Source: Iamia sp035575815 (lineage in GTDB: Bacteria > Actinomycetota > Acidimicrobiia > Acidimicrobiales > Iamiaceae). From it: DNA of 30,817 nucleotides. A program made the translations under genes and the position numbers. Positions within the stretch are counted from its first letter, which is position 1, and the number at the start of each line of letters is the position of its first letter. The DNA is taken from positions 1 through 30,817 of the forward strand of contig NZ_DATLXO010000142.1 of NCBI RefSeq assembly GCF_035575815.1, given 5' to 3'. The notes below the pieces were generated by a model that did not search any database, was not told where the DNA came from, and was given only the letters and a program-made list of their open reading frames with translations. Below are positions 1-7,322 of this stretch, piece by piece.

Positions 1-445
1 CGGCCCCGTCGTAGGTGCCCTCGGCACCGGTCTCGTAGCCGTAGTCGTACTGGTGGGCCAGCTCGTGCTGGAGGATGGCGATCGGCGGAGCCTCGCGCCA
101 GTTGAGCGTCGTCGACGTCTCGGGGGAGTCGTAGTCGTACATGGAGCCGTGGCGGGGGTTGTAGTCGATGCTGTTGTTCCGCCAGAGGATGTAGTCGCGG
201 TAGCTGGCGCTGCCGTTGGGCTCGTCGTACTCCCTGACGACCACGACGTCGCCCTGGTAGGAGACGCCTCCGAGCACCGGCCAGTCGGCGGCGATGGCCT
301 TCGTCTGCTCGTGGATGTCATCCATCGCCCGCAGCATTCCGATGCCGGCGGGCGAGGGGGCCAGGGTCGCCAGGTCGGCCTCGACCCGCTGGACGAACTC
401 GGGCGAGCCCTCGATGCGGAGGCCGGAGAGGTCGGGCCGGTCCAT
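1..445 (-). CDS. M91-family zinc metallopeptidase domain (3' end outside window)
   Basis: Translating the minus strand from ATG 445 gives a 148-residue open stretch that runs off the left edge. It contains a zincin motif, HELAH followed by QYDYGY, within the context AILQHELAHQYDY at about residues 127-139. The upstream part (RIEGSPEFVQRVEADL) and the tract SIDYNPRHGSMYDYD match what I know of peptidase M91 (NleD-like) domains, which in actinobacteria often sit C-terminal to RTX repeats. The two His and the Glu of HExxH would bind zinc and activate water. The frame is offset by one base from the RTX-repeat ORF upstream, and ATG 445 lies inside the last RTX repeat. Either the two are separate overlapping ORFs or one protein is split by a frameshift; I favour the second. 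The substrate is unknown. Confidence 0.75.
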   Translation of the reverse strand, partial: MDRPDLSGLRIEGSPEFVQRVEADLATLAPSPAGIGMLRAMDDIHEQTKAIAADWPVLGGVSYQGDVVVVREYDEPNGSASYRDYILWRNNSIDYNPRHGSMYDYDSPETSTTLNWREAPPIAILQHELAHQYDYGYETGAEGTYDGA

Positions 446-1082
446 CGTCGCCGTCACCCCCGGCGAGGCGGTCGTCACCGTGGCCGCCCGAGACGGTGTC
501 GTCGTGAGCTCCACCGGCGATGGTGTCGTCGTCGCTCCCGCCGTCGAGGTAGTCGGCCCCGTCGCCGCCCACGATGGCGTCGTCGTCGCCCCCGCCGTAG
601 ACGACATCGTTCCCCCGACCGCCGATGAGCTCGTCGGCCCCGTCGTCTCCGTCGGTGTAGTCGCGCCCGTCGCCGCCGTCGACGTAGTCCCCGCCGTCGC
701 CGGCCTCGATGGTGTCGGCGCCGGTGCTCCCGTAGATGCGGTCGGCCCCGTCGCCGCCGGTGATCCGGTCGTCGTCGGTGCCGCCGTCGGCGGTGAAGGT
801 GACATCGGCCCCCGACGGCACGGTGACCGTGTCGTGGCCCGACCCGGCCCGCACGGTGACGCCGCTCTGGGCCTCGAGGTGGTAGCGGGTGCCGTTGACG
901 GTGACGATCGTCGTGCCGTCGGGGTCCTGGGTGATGGTGACCTCGTCATCGCCATCACCGGTGTCGACGATCACCTCGTCGCCGACGTGGCGGATCGTGA
1001 CCTCGCCGTCGCCGAGGCGGGCGGTGCCGGCGCTGATCCGGGTGTCGGTGGAGGTGACGACCTCGGCCTCGTCGTCGATCAC
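318..1082 (-). CDS. RTX (hemolysin-type Ca2+-binding) repeat protein, N-terminal part of a split RTX-M91 protein
   Basis: GTG 1082 follows an in-frame TGA and a GGAG about 10 nt upstream, so the start is well constrained. Residues 1-90 are beta-rich (DGDDEVTITQDPDGTTIVTVNG), then about twelve glycine-aspartate nonapeptides follow (GGDGADRIYG, GGRGNDVVYG, GGDGADYLDG), to about residue 212. These form Ca2+-binding parallel beta rolls. No N-terminal signal peptide is visible, as expected for type I-type secretion or a non-classical route. After position ~446 the reading becomes Arg/Pro-rich and looks out of frame, while the M91 peptidase continues in the next frame. The final ~40 residues down to 318 are therefore probably not native. 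Confidence 0.7.
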   Translation of the reverse strand: MIDDEAEVVTSTDTRISAGTARLGDGEVTIRHVGDEVIVDTGDGDDEVTITQDPDGTTIVTVNGTRYHLEAQSGVTVRAGSGHDTVTVPSGADVTFTADGGTDDDRITGGDGADRIYGSTGADTIEAGDGGDYVDGGDGRDYTDGDDGADELIGGRGNDVVYGGGDDDAIVGGDGADYLDGGSDDDTIAGGAHDDTVSGGHGDDRLAGGDGDDGPARPLRPPHRGLARVRPAGRGRPGDPGPLARRHRNAAGDG

Positions 1083-1263
1083 CCAGCGTCACTCCGACCT
1101 GGCCCAGCTCCGCAACCTGGCCGGGGCGCTCGAGGACGCCGAGGCCGCCGTCGCCCGCGAGAACCAGCGGCGCACCGCCGCCGAGGAGGCCGAGCCCGTC
1201 CACTGCGGCGCGGTGCCCCCGGCCCGGCGCCCTGCTGAGGCGCCGCCCCAGCCTCGCCGCTCC
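1083..1263. other. Gap between ABC exporter and RTX gene, with a coding-like plus-strand stretch
   Basis: No complete gene is present. On the plus strand, 1084-1200 reads as a helical stretch with G/C at nearly every third position (DLAQLRNLAGALEDAE, then AAVARENQRRTAAEEAE) but has no start codon of its own. It could be a remnant of a coiled-coil protein or simply the antisense of GC-rich leader DNA. I cannot identify it. Confidence 0.25.
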
Positions 1264-3090
1264 TCAATCGACCGGTGTGGCGGCGTCGCCGGTCTGCACC
1301 CGCCACAGCGCCGCGTAGAGGCCGCCGCTCGCAGCCAGCTCGTCGTGGGTGCCGGACTCGACGACCCGCCCCCGCTCGAGCACGTGGATCCGATCGGCGT
1401 GGCGCACGGTGGAGAGCCGGTGGGCGATCACCAACACGGTGCGGTCCCGACCCACCGTCTCGAGTGACCGCGCGATGGCCGCTTCGGTCTCGTTGTCGAT
1501 CGCCGAGGTGGCCTCGTCGAGCACGAGCAGGCGCGGGTCGCGCAGGATCGCCCGGGCGATCGAGAGCCGCTGGCGCTGCCCGCCCGAGAGCTTTTGGCCC
1601 CGCTCGCCGACGATCGTGTCGTACCCCCGGGGCAGGTCCAGGACGAACTCGTGGGCCTCGGCGAGGCGGGCGGCCTCGATCACCTCGGCGTCGGTGGCGT
1701 CGGGGCGGCCGTAGGCGATGTTCTCCCGGACCGTGCCCTGGAACAGGAACACGTCCTGGCCCACGTAGCCCATGGCGCCGCGCAGCGACGCGAAGTCGAG
1801 GGTGCGGATGTCGGTGCCGTCGATGCTGATGGTGCCGCTGGTGGGCTCGTAGAGGCGGAGCAGCAGCTTCACCACCGTCGACTTCCCGGCACCCGTCGAT
1901 CCCACGATGGCGTGGGTCTCACCGGCGGGCACGTCGAGGGTAAAGCCGTCGAGCACCGTTGCCCCTCCGGCGTAGGCGAAGTCGACCGCCGCGAAGCGGA
2001 CCTCGCCCCGGACCGGCTCGGCCAGGCGCTGCGCGCCTGAGGTGATGGTGGCCTCCACGGCGAGCAGGTCGAGGATGCGCCGGGTCGATGCCATGGCCCG
2101 CTGGTAGAGGTCGAACGTCTCGCCCAGCCGGGTGAGCGGCCACAGCAGGCGCTGGGTCATGTAGACGAGCACCGAGAACACACCGACCTCGAGGTCGCCC
2201 CGCAGCGCGGCCCGTCCGCCGACGAGCAGGGTCACGGTGAAGGCGGCGAGGATCGCCAGGCGGATCACCGGGATGAACGCTGACGACAGGCGGATGGCGT
2301 CGCCGTTGGCCCTCCGGTAGGTCTCGCTCGCGGCCTCGACGCGGGTCACCTCGCGCTCCTCGGCGGTGAAGGCGCGGATGGTCGCGATGCCCGAGAGGTT
2401 GTTGGCCAGCAGCGCGCCCAGGTCGCTGGCCGCGCTGCGCACTGTGGCGTAGAGCGGTTCGAGCCGACGCTGGAAGAGGACCGAGCCCCACACGATGATC
2501 GGGATGGGCAGGAACGCCACCACGCCCAGCACCGGCGAGGCGACGAAGAACACGGCGCCGACGAAGGCCACGTTGACCGCGACCCGGATGATCTCGATGG
2601 CGCCGATGTCCAAGAAGCGCTCGAGCTGGTTGACGTCGTCGTTCAGGATCGCCATCAGCCCGCCGGTCGACTGGTCCTCGAACCACGCCAGCTCGAGGTC
2701 CTGCACGTGGCGGTAGGCGTCGAGGCGCGCCTCGTGCTCGATGGTCTGGGCCAGGTTCCGCCACAGCCGTTGGGAGATCAGCTCGGTGCCCGACTCGATC
2801 AGCCACACGACCACGTTGATGACCGCGAGGGCCACGAGCTGGGTGGTGCGGCTCTCGATGCCGAGGAGCGACCCGATGAACGAGTCGCCCTCGCGCACCA
2901 CCACGTCGACCGCGGCGCCGATGAGCAGCTCGGGCATGACGTCGGCCAGCTTGTTGAGCACCGCGAAGGTGATGGCGCCGATCAGCGTGCGCCGGTGCCC
3001 CCGGGCGTACCGCCACAGTCGGTGCAGGGGCGGCCGCGAGTCGGGCCCGGCGCTGAGCTGCCTGGGGATCGCCGACGGGTCCGGGTCCAC
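1264..3090 (-). CDS. ABC exporter, fused permease-ATPase half-transporter
   Basis: The 608-aa protein has the usual length of a type IV (MsbA/LmrA-like) exporter half, expected to dimerise. Residues ~35-325 are a six-helix transmembrane domain (ITFAVLNKLADVMPEL; INVVVWLIESGTELIS; VFFVASPVLGVVAFLP; LAAFTVTLLVGG). The C-terminal ATPase has Walker A GSTGAGKST (397-405), Q-loop Gln445, signature LSGGQ (501-505), Walker B LLVLDEA (521-527) and the switch His in IAHRLS (~557). All catalytic residues are present. The start is GTG 3090; a TAGCCT box at 3102-3097 lies 6 nt before it, fitting a leaderless transcript. The substrate cannot be read from sequence; multidrug or lipid export is usual for the family. 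It lies 196 bp downstream of the TauE/SafE gene on the same strand. Confidence 0.93.
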   Translation of the reverse strand: MDPDPSAIPRQLSAGPDSRPPLHRLWRYARGHRRTLIGAITFAVLNKLADVMPELLIGAAVDVVVREGDSFIGSLLGIESRTTQLVALAVINVVVWLIESGTELISQRLWRNLAQTIEHEARLDAYRHVQDLELAWFEDQSTGGLMAILNDDVNQLERFLDIGAIEIIRVAVNVAFVGAVFFVASPVLGVVAFLPIPIIVWGSVLFQRRLEPLYATVRSAASDLGALLANNLSGIATIRAFTAEEREVTRVEAASETYRRANGDAIRLSSAFIPVIRLAILAAFTVTLLVGGRAALRGDLEVGVFSVLVYMTQRLLWPLTRLGETFDLYQRAMASTRRILDLLAVEATITSGAQRLAEPVRGEVRFAAVDFAYAGGATVLDGFTLDVPAGETHAIVGSTGAGKSTVVKLLLRLYEPTSGTISIDGTDIRTLDFASLRGAMGYVGQDVFLFQGTVRENIAYGRPDATDAEVIEAARLAEAHEFVLDLPRGYDTIVGERGQKLSGGQRQRLSIARAILRDPRLLVLDEATSAIDNETEAAIARSLETVGRDRTVLVIAHRLSTVRHADRIHVLERGRVVESGTHDELAASGGLYAALWRVQTGDAATPVD

Positions 3091-3096
3091 GGCGGA

Positions 3097-3102
3097 AGGC
3101 TA
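3097..3102 (-). promoter_or_regulatory. Putative -10 box of ABC exporter (leaderless)
   Basis: TAGCCT on the minus strand with a 6-nt gap to GTG 3090 places the transcription start at the start codon. No clear -35 was identified. Confidence 0.4.
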
Positions 3103-3286
3103 CGGCCCGCAGGAGCTGACTCAGGATGAGATCGGGGCGACCGCCTCACCGGCCGCCGCGTCTGGATCGAACGGGCCGGCCGGGCGACCGGGGCATCGCG
3201 TGGCTCCGCGTCGGCTGTGAGCGGTGCCGCCGGCCCCGGGCGGAGACGAACCGGACGCGAGTGGCGCCGCCTGGGCACCGCGAGGT

Positions 3287-4021
3287 TCACCCCCGAGCGG
3301 CGTCGATGAGCAGGTACCCGGCCACAACCGTGATGGCGACGAGGTAGAGGCGGCGGTCACGCTCGGGGGACATGCGGTCGAGCACCCGGGTCCCGAGCTG
3401 CGTGCCCACCACCACCCCGACGATGCCGGCCGCGGCGGCGCCCAGGTGCGCCGTCGGCGCCAGGCCGTTGGCGCCGAAGAGCACGACCTTGGCTGCGTGG
3501 CCAGTGAGCTGGGCGGCGGCGAAGGTGCCAACGAAGGCCTGGCGACTCCGCGTCGCGGCGCGGTAGAGGGGAGCAACGAGGGGGCCGGTCGCGCCCACGA
3601 CGGTGTTGAGGGCACCGATGACCGCGCCCACGCCTACCCACGCGCGCCCCGTCGGGGCCCGCAGCGCCCGGCCCGACCGCTCGGGGAGCCACGTGGCGGC
3701 GAGCACGGTCACCGCGATGGCGGCCTGAAGGGCGGCCTCCGGGGCCCGCACCACGAGGGGGATGGTGAGGGCCCCGGCGGGCAGCAGGAGCAGCGATGAG
3801 CGGGCCACGATCGACCAGTCGGCATCGTGGCGGCGGATCACGGTGCGCGTGCCGTTGGAGACGACCTGGATGACGGCGTGGAGGGGGATGGCCACCAGCG
3901 GGTCCACGAACAGGAGGAGGAGGGCCAGCAGCACGATCCCGCCGCCGAAGCCGACGACGGCGCTGAGCGCCGAGGTCGCCACCGCCCCGAGCCCCACCAG
4001 CACCATGACGCCCACGTCCAC
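3287..4021 (-). CDS. TauE/SafE (TSUP) family membrane permease
   Basis: The 244-aa protein has the two half-repeats typical of sulfite exporter TauE/SafE proteins. The first glycine-rich segment is LSAVVGFGGGIVLLALLLL at ~20-38, followed by the conserved PLHAVIQVVSNGTRTV. The second is WVGVGAVIGALNTVVGATG at ~127-145, followed by AAAQLTGHAAKVVLFG. About seven to eight membrane helices are apparent. The family moves sulfur- or carbon-containing anions such as sulfite or sulfoacetate; the substrate here is unknown. The start is GTG 4021 (MDVGVMVLVGLGAVATS). Three GACAAGT repeats lie immediately upstream. It sits 32 bp downstream of the PaaX-like regulator on the same strand, so it may be co-transcribed with or controlled by it. 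Confidence 0.88.
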   Translation of the reverse strand: MDVGVMVLVGLGAVATSALSAVVGFGGGIVLLALLLLFVDPLVAIPLHAVIQVVSNGTRTVIRRHDADWSIVARSSLLLLPAGALTIPLVVRAPEAALQAAIAVTVLAATWLPERSGRALRAPTGRAWVGVGAVIGALNTVVGATGPLVAPLYRAATRSRQAFVGTFAAAQLTGHAAKVVLFGANGLAPTAHLGAAAAGIVGVVVGTQLGTRVLDRMSPERDRRLYLVAITVVAGYLLIDAARG

Positions 4022-4024
4022 GAC

Positions 4025-4054
4025 ACTTGTCTACAACTTGTCTTGTTACTTGTC
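4025..4054 (-). promoter_or_regulatory. Triple GACAAGT direct repeat, probable operator of the TauE/SafE gene
   Basis: ACTTGTC on the plus strand occurs at 4025-4031, 4036-4042 and 4048-4054, spaced 11 and 12 bp, i.e. about one helical turn. Two copies are flanked by TA, giving TAGACAAGT on the minus strand. Overlapping them, 4027-4036 reads TTGTCTACAA, which fits the TNGT-N2-ACNA form of GntR-family operators. A TAGACA hexamer at 4033-4028 lies 6 nt before GTG 4021. The block is AT-rich compared with its surroundings. Confidence 0.45.
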
Positions 4055-4992
4055 TAGGACACGTTCCCCCGGCTGCGGGCGGCGCGGCCGTCGCCCTGTG
4101 GGCGGCGGTAACCGTCGACCCACAGGGCGAGGAAGGCCGCGTTCCAGTCCCGGTGGCCCGAGCGCAGCGCGGTCCCCGGCCAGTCGTCGGCCAGAAGCGC
4201 CGCCGGCAGCAGGGGATCGGACTGGAGGTGGCGCAGCACCGCGGCCGACAGGACAAACGCACCCGGCACGGCCGACCGCTCGGATCGGTCGAGCGCAGGG
4301 CGGGTCGCCTCCAGGGCGGCGAGCAGGCGCCGGCCCCGGGCGGCCCACCCGGTGAGATCCCAGAGCGAGGCGGCGAGGGCTGCGGGGTCTCCCTCGGGGT
4401 GAGCCCTCAGCGTCGTGGCCTGGGAGGCCACGACGGCCTCGGCCTCGGGCTGGGTGCGGGGCGGGAGGTTGTCGGGTCGCAGCCACACCCCCTCGCGCAG
4501 CTCGGCCAGGCGGAGGGTCCGGGTGGCCTGCCGCAGCGCGCTGCGGTCGGTGGTGGTCCGTCCCTCGGCGACCACGATGGCCATCCGCCACCCGTCGTCC
4601 TCGGCCCTCCAGGGACGGGTCGTCGCCCCCCGGCTCAGGTCCTGGCGCGCCTGGCGGGCGCGCAGCGGTCCCGCCAGGGCGTAGCCGCCCTCGTCGGGCT
4701 CGAGCTCGCCGGTGGCGACCATCCGGGAGATGGCGACGCGGGCCGTGCCGTCGCTGATGGCGAACAGCGCGCAGGAGCGCACCAGCAGGCCCGTGGGCAG
4801 ACGGGGCGGGTGCGCGCCGAGGAGCGTCGAGGCGACCACCGAGCGGGCGGTCAGGGCCGGCTCCTCGTCGGGTGTCCACGGCCCGTCCGCCGGCGCCCGG
4901 GCCTTCGCCGCGCCGGCCGTCGGTTCCTCACCTCGTCGAGTGGTCGATCCATCCCCGTGGCGGTCGCTGATCGACCTCTCGGGGCCGCTCAC
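4054..4992 (-). CDS. PaaX-like transcriptional regulator
   Basis: The 312-aa protein begins with ~50 low-complexity residues, then a winged-helix region (SVVASTLLGAHPPRLPTG; SDGTARVAISRMVATGELE, about residues 55-100) and the PaaX C-terminal part (ALAGPLRARQARQ; WRMAIVVAEG; WLRPDNLP; DPLLPAALLADDWPG). PaaX regulates phenylacetate catabolism in other bacteria; no paa genes are visible here, so the effector is unknown. I chose GTG 4992 because its GTGA overlaps the TGA (4991-4989) of the [2Fe-2S] gene upstream, a translational-coupling arrangement. Longer readings in this frame run through the ferredoxin gene and are out-of-frame shadow. ATG-type starts nearer the HTH are also possible. Confidence 0.8.
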   Translation of the reverse strand: MSGPERSISDRHGDGSTTRRGEEPTAGAAKARAPADGPWTPDEEPALTARSVVASTLLGAHPPRLPTGLLVRSCALFAISDGTARVAISRMVATGELEPDEGGYALAGPLRARQARQDLSRGATTRPWRAEDDGWRMAIVVAEGRTTTDRSALRQATRTLRLAELREGVWLRPDNLPPRTQPEAEAVVASQATTLRAHPEGDPAALAASLWDLTGWAARGRRLLAALEATRPALDRSERSAVPGAFVLSAAVLRHLQSDPLLPAALLADDWPGTALRSGHRDWNAAFLALWVDGYRRPQGDGRAARSRGNVS

Positions 4993-5363
4993 CGGTCGGG
5001 GCTGCTCTCGTCGCCGAGTGCGTCGGCCAGCTGGTCGATGACCGTGGCGCAGCCGTTCGGGCCCGAGACCACGACCGTCGTCTCCCGCACCCCGAAGGTC
5101 GCGACGGTGACCGCGCGCTGGGGGCAGACGTCGAGGCACGAAACGGCGAGCACCCGCACCGCCTTGCGGGGGAGCTCGGCCTTGGCCCGCTGCCGGAGAC
5201 CGGCGCGCACCTGCTTGGGGCCGAAGCCGCGCGCCCCCTTGCACTCCCGGCAGACGAGGACGACCCCCGATCGCCACGGGGCGCGCACGACCCGCGCCCT
5301 GTCATCGTCGGCCGCGCCCGGACCCGGGGCGTCCGGTCCGGTCGGAGGGGTGCGAGAGCTCAC
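4989..5363 (-). CDS. Thioredoxin-like [2Fe-2S] ferredoxin-domain protein
   Basis: The 124-aa protein has four cysteines in the CxxC...CxxxC pattern of small thioredoxin-fold [2Fe-2S] proteins (VCRECKGARGFGPKQ at ~37-51; SCLDVCPQRAVTV at ~74-86), followed by a C-terminal helix (NGCATVIDQLADALG). It probably acts as a soluble electron carrier or redox sensor; the partner is unknown. The C-terminal DDDRARV/APWRSG lead-in and the N-terminal 25 residues are low complexity. GTG 5363 has a TATGCT box at 5375-5370 with a 6-nt gap, consistent with a leaderless mRNA. Its stop overlaps the start of the PaaX-like gene by 4 nt, so the two are almost certainly one operon. Confidence 0.75.
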   Translation of the reverse strand: MSSRTPPTGPDAPGPGAADDDRARVVRAPWRSGVVLVCRECKGARGFGPKQVRAGLRQRAKAELPRKAVRVLAVSCLDVCPQRAVTVATFGVRETTVVVSGPNGCATVIDQLADALGDESSPDR

Positions 5364-5369
5364 CGGCCC

Positions 5370-5375
5370 AGCATA
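5370..5375 (-). promoter_or_regulatory. Putative leaderless -10 box of ferredoxin-PaaX operon
   Basis: TATGCT read on the minus strand, 6 nt before GTG 5363. It is divergent from the desaturase promoter, and the two start codons are 75 bp apart. Confidence 0.45.
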
Positions 5376-5424
5376 CGGGTGGGCCCCGACCCATTACGGC
5401 CTGGCGACGGTTGGCGGAGAGGTG

Positions 5425-5430
5425 TAATGT
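5425..5430 (+). promoter_or_regulatory. Putative leaderless -10 box of fatty-acid desaturase
   Basis: TAATGT with a 7-nt gap (CCCTTTC) to GTG 5438. A GGAGAGG at 5416-5422 is too far from the start to serve as a ribosome site, which favours a leaderless mRNA. A weak -35 candidate TGGCGA lies 17 bp upstream at 5402-5407. Confidence 0.45.
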
Positions 5431-5437
5431 CCCTTTC

Positions 5438-6433
5438 GTGGACACCGCGACCGCCCCTCCGACGATGGTTCCCCCTCCGACCGTCCTGCCCGAGGTGCTG
5501 CCCACCGACCGGTTGCTCGTCTCGGGCAAGGCCGTGCCGGAGATCCGCAGCGGGCTGCGCCGCATCCCCGTGGTCCGCAACGCCATCGCCGTGGCCAGCG
5601 TCTACGCGCAGTCGGTCGGCCTCATCGCCCTTGCCGCCTGGATCGGCCACCCGCTCGGCTACGTGGTCGCCTTCGTCTGGATGGGCCGCACCCACGCCGC
5701 CTTCGCCGCCCTGTCCCACGAGGCCGCCCACCGGCTGCTCTTCGCCAACAAGCGGGTCAACGACTGGGTCGGGCGCTGGGTCGTCGGTTACCCGGGTTTC
5801 ATCTCCACCGACCTCTACCGGCGCGGCCACATGGCCCACCACAAGGAGGAGTTCGGGCCCCACGAGCCCGACATGAACCTCTACGTGGGCTACCCCGTGA
5901 GCCGGGCGTCGCTGCGCCGCAAGCTCACACGCGACGCGGTCGGCATCTCGGGCTGGAAGAACCTGCGCAGCATCATCAAGGGCGCCCGGATGAAGGACTT
6001 CGGCCGCCACGCCCGGCGGATCCTCGGCTTCCAGCTGGCGTTCCTGGTCGTCGCCACCGTGCTCGGGCGCCCGGAGCTGTACCTGCTGTGGTTCGTGCCC
6101 TGGATGACCAGCTGGCGGGTCATCAACCGGCTGCGGGCCATCGCCGAGCACGGCGGCATGGAGCACTCCAAGGACCGGCGCCGCACCACGCACTCGGTGC
6201 GCCAGCACCCCCTCGGCCGGTTCTTCCTCGTGCCCTACAACATCGGCTGGCACCTGGCCCACCACGTCGACATGGGCGTGCCGTGGCGCAACCTGCCGCA
6301 GATGCACGCCGAGCTGCGGGCCAGCGGCTGGGTGCCCGAGGGCCTCGAGCACCGCAGCTACCCCGCTCTCTGGCGGGCGCTGGCCCGGGGCACCGAGCGC
6401 TCGCGCCCCATCGAGGCACCCGCCCCCGGCTGA
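5438..6433 (+). CDS. Membrane fatty-acid desaturase family protein
   Basis: The 331-aa protein, from GTG 5438, has the three histidine boxes of membrane di-iron desaturases: HEAAH (94-98), HMAHH (131-135) and HLAHH (272-276, within PYNIGWHLAHHVDMG). A further conserved His pair lies in AEHGGMEHS. Hydrophobic spans occur at ~48-70 and ~195-225. These enzymes insert double bonds or hydroxyl groups into acyl or carotenoid chains in the membrane using O2 and reduced ferredoxin. The divergent [2Fe-2S] protein could conceivably donate electrons, but that is inference. In-frame TTG 5411 would add nine residues; I prefer GTG 5438 because of the -10 spacing. tRNA-Ser follows. Confidence 0.88.
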   Translation: MDTATAPPTMVPPPTVLPEVLPTDRLLVSGKAVPEIRSGLRRIPVVRNAIAVASVYAQSVGLIALAAWIGHPLGYVVAFVWMGRTHAAFAALSHEAAHRLLFANKRVNDWVGRWVVGYPGFISTDLYRRGHMAHHKEEFGPHEPDMNLYVGYPVSRASLRRKLTRDAVGISGWKNLRSIIKGARMKDFGRHARRILGFQLAFLVVATVLGRPELYLLWFVPWMTSWRVINRLRAIAEHGGMEHSKDRRRTTHSVRQHPLGRFFLVPYNIGWHLAHHVDMGVPWRNLPQMHAELRASGWVPEGLEHRSYPALWRALARGTERSRPIEAPAPG

Positions 6434-6483
6434 CTGCAGATCGGCCCGGTCAGCACCGCCCGGCGAGCACTACGGTGCCGAGC

Positions 6484-6568
6484 GGAGCGGTGGCAGAGCG
6501 GACGAATGCAGTCGCCTTGAAAGCGACCGGCCCTCACGGGCCCGGGGGTTCGAATCCCCCCCGCTCCG
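6484..6568 (+). tRNA. tRNA-Ser(TGA)
   Basis: The acceptor stem GGAGCGG (6484-6490) pairs with CCGCTCC (6561-6567), discriminator G6568. Anticodon stem GTCGC/GCGAC encloses loop CTTGAAA with anticodon TGA at 6518-6520. A long variable arm and a GTTCGAATC T-loop are present, as in class II serine tRNAs. CCA is not encoded. A TACGGT box at 6471-6476 is a plausible -10. Confidence 0.96.
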
Positions 6569-6638
6569 CTCTCCCTGAGGTCTGGGCATCACGCCGCTGG
6601 GCTGCGGTGCGAGAGCTCCCGCGCTCGATGGGCATGGG

Positions 6639-7316
6639 TCAGGAGAGAAGGTGCAGCGTCAGCAAGTAAGCGAACACGGCTCGCGCCTCCCCATGGTCGC
6701 CTGCGAAGTCCGGCGGGCGTCCCATTGACGCCTTTGACGCACGTGCATACGCCACGTCGTCCGGATGGGGCTTGAGCGCAAGGAAGATCGGGAGTCCGTA
6801 GCGATACGAGATGTGGGCCACGAGAAGGCGGGCCGTGCGTCCGTTGCCATTGGCAAACGGGTGAATGCGAACCCACTCGCCGTGGACCTCCGCTGCGAGA
6901 GCGATCACCTCGTCGAGCGCGTCGACCTGGGTCGGTTGATCCCCGGGCGGGAGCGCATCGTCGAGAACAGCCAGTGCCGCGGCTAGGCCGTCGAAGAACT
7001 GGTCCACGGCCGCGGCGACATCGTCGGCCCACACGCCGACTCGTTCTGGAAGGCCGTCTACCAGGACTGACCCGACCGCGACCTCGTAGTCGACGATGTC
7101 TGGCAGGCCCGGATCACCCCGGAAGTGACCGACGTAGGACGGTGACGGAACCGCGCAGCCGTCGTAGATGCTGCTGTGCCATGCCTTCACGTCGCGCGCA
7201 GCAGGCATCGTGCGCGCATCGGCCAACGCAAACGCCGCCGTCAGCGCGACGGCAACGTTGGCGACGATCGTCGCTTGGTCAGTGTGATCGTCGTCAGACC
7301 AGCTTGGGCCCGGCAA
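6639..7316 (-). CDS. Fic-domain AMPylase (toxin-like), downstream of RHH partner
   Basis: The 225-aa protein carries the complete Fic motif HPFANGNGRTAR at residues 152-163: catalytic His152, acidic position replaced by Asn156, phosphate-binding GNGR and the final Arg163. It also has the beta-hairpin region typical of the fold (AVPSPSYVGHFRG, about 56-68). Fic proteins transfer AMP or another nucleotide moiety onto target hydroxyls. No N-terminal [ST]xxxE[GN] inhibitory motif is evident within the protein; inhibition might come from the partner encoded just upstream. The start is uncertain: TTG 7316 lies 6 nt after the antitoxin-like stop and has no good ribosome site, so coupling is likely. 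The position usually Asp/Glu in HPFx[D/E]GNGR is Asn here, which could reduce AMPylation activity. Confidence 0.85.
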   Translation of the reverse strand: MPGPSWSDDDHTDQATIVANVAVALTAAFALADARTMPAARDVKAWHSSIYDGCAVPSPSYVGHFRGDPGLPDIVDYEVAVGSVLVDGLPERVGVWADDVAAAVDQFFDGLAAALAVLDDALPPGDQPTQVDALDEVIALAAEVHGEWVRIHPFANGNGRTARLLVAHISYRYGLPIFLALKPHPDDVAYARASKASMGRPPDFAGDHGEARAVFAYLLTLHLLS

Positions 7317-7322
7317 GGTCGC

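Noticed and set aside
5427..5876. ATG within TAATGT opening a long frame over the desaturase
   Set aside because: The product is Ser/Pro/Arg-rich shadow of the desaturase, and the ATG is part of the -10 box; histidine boxes appear only in the GTG 5438 frame.
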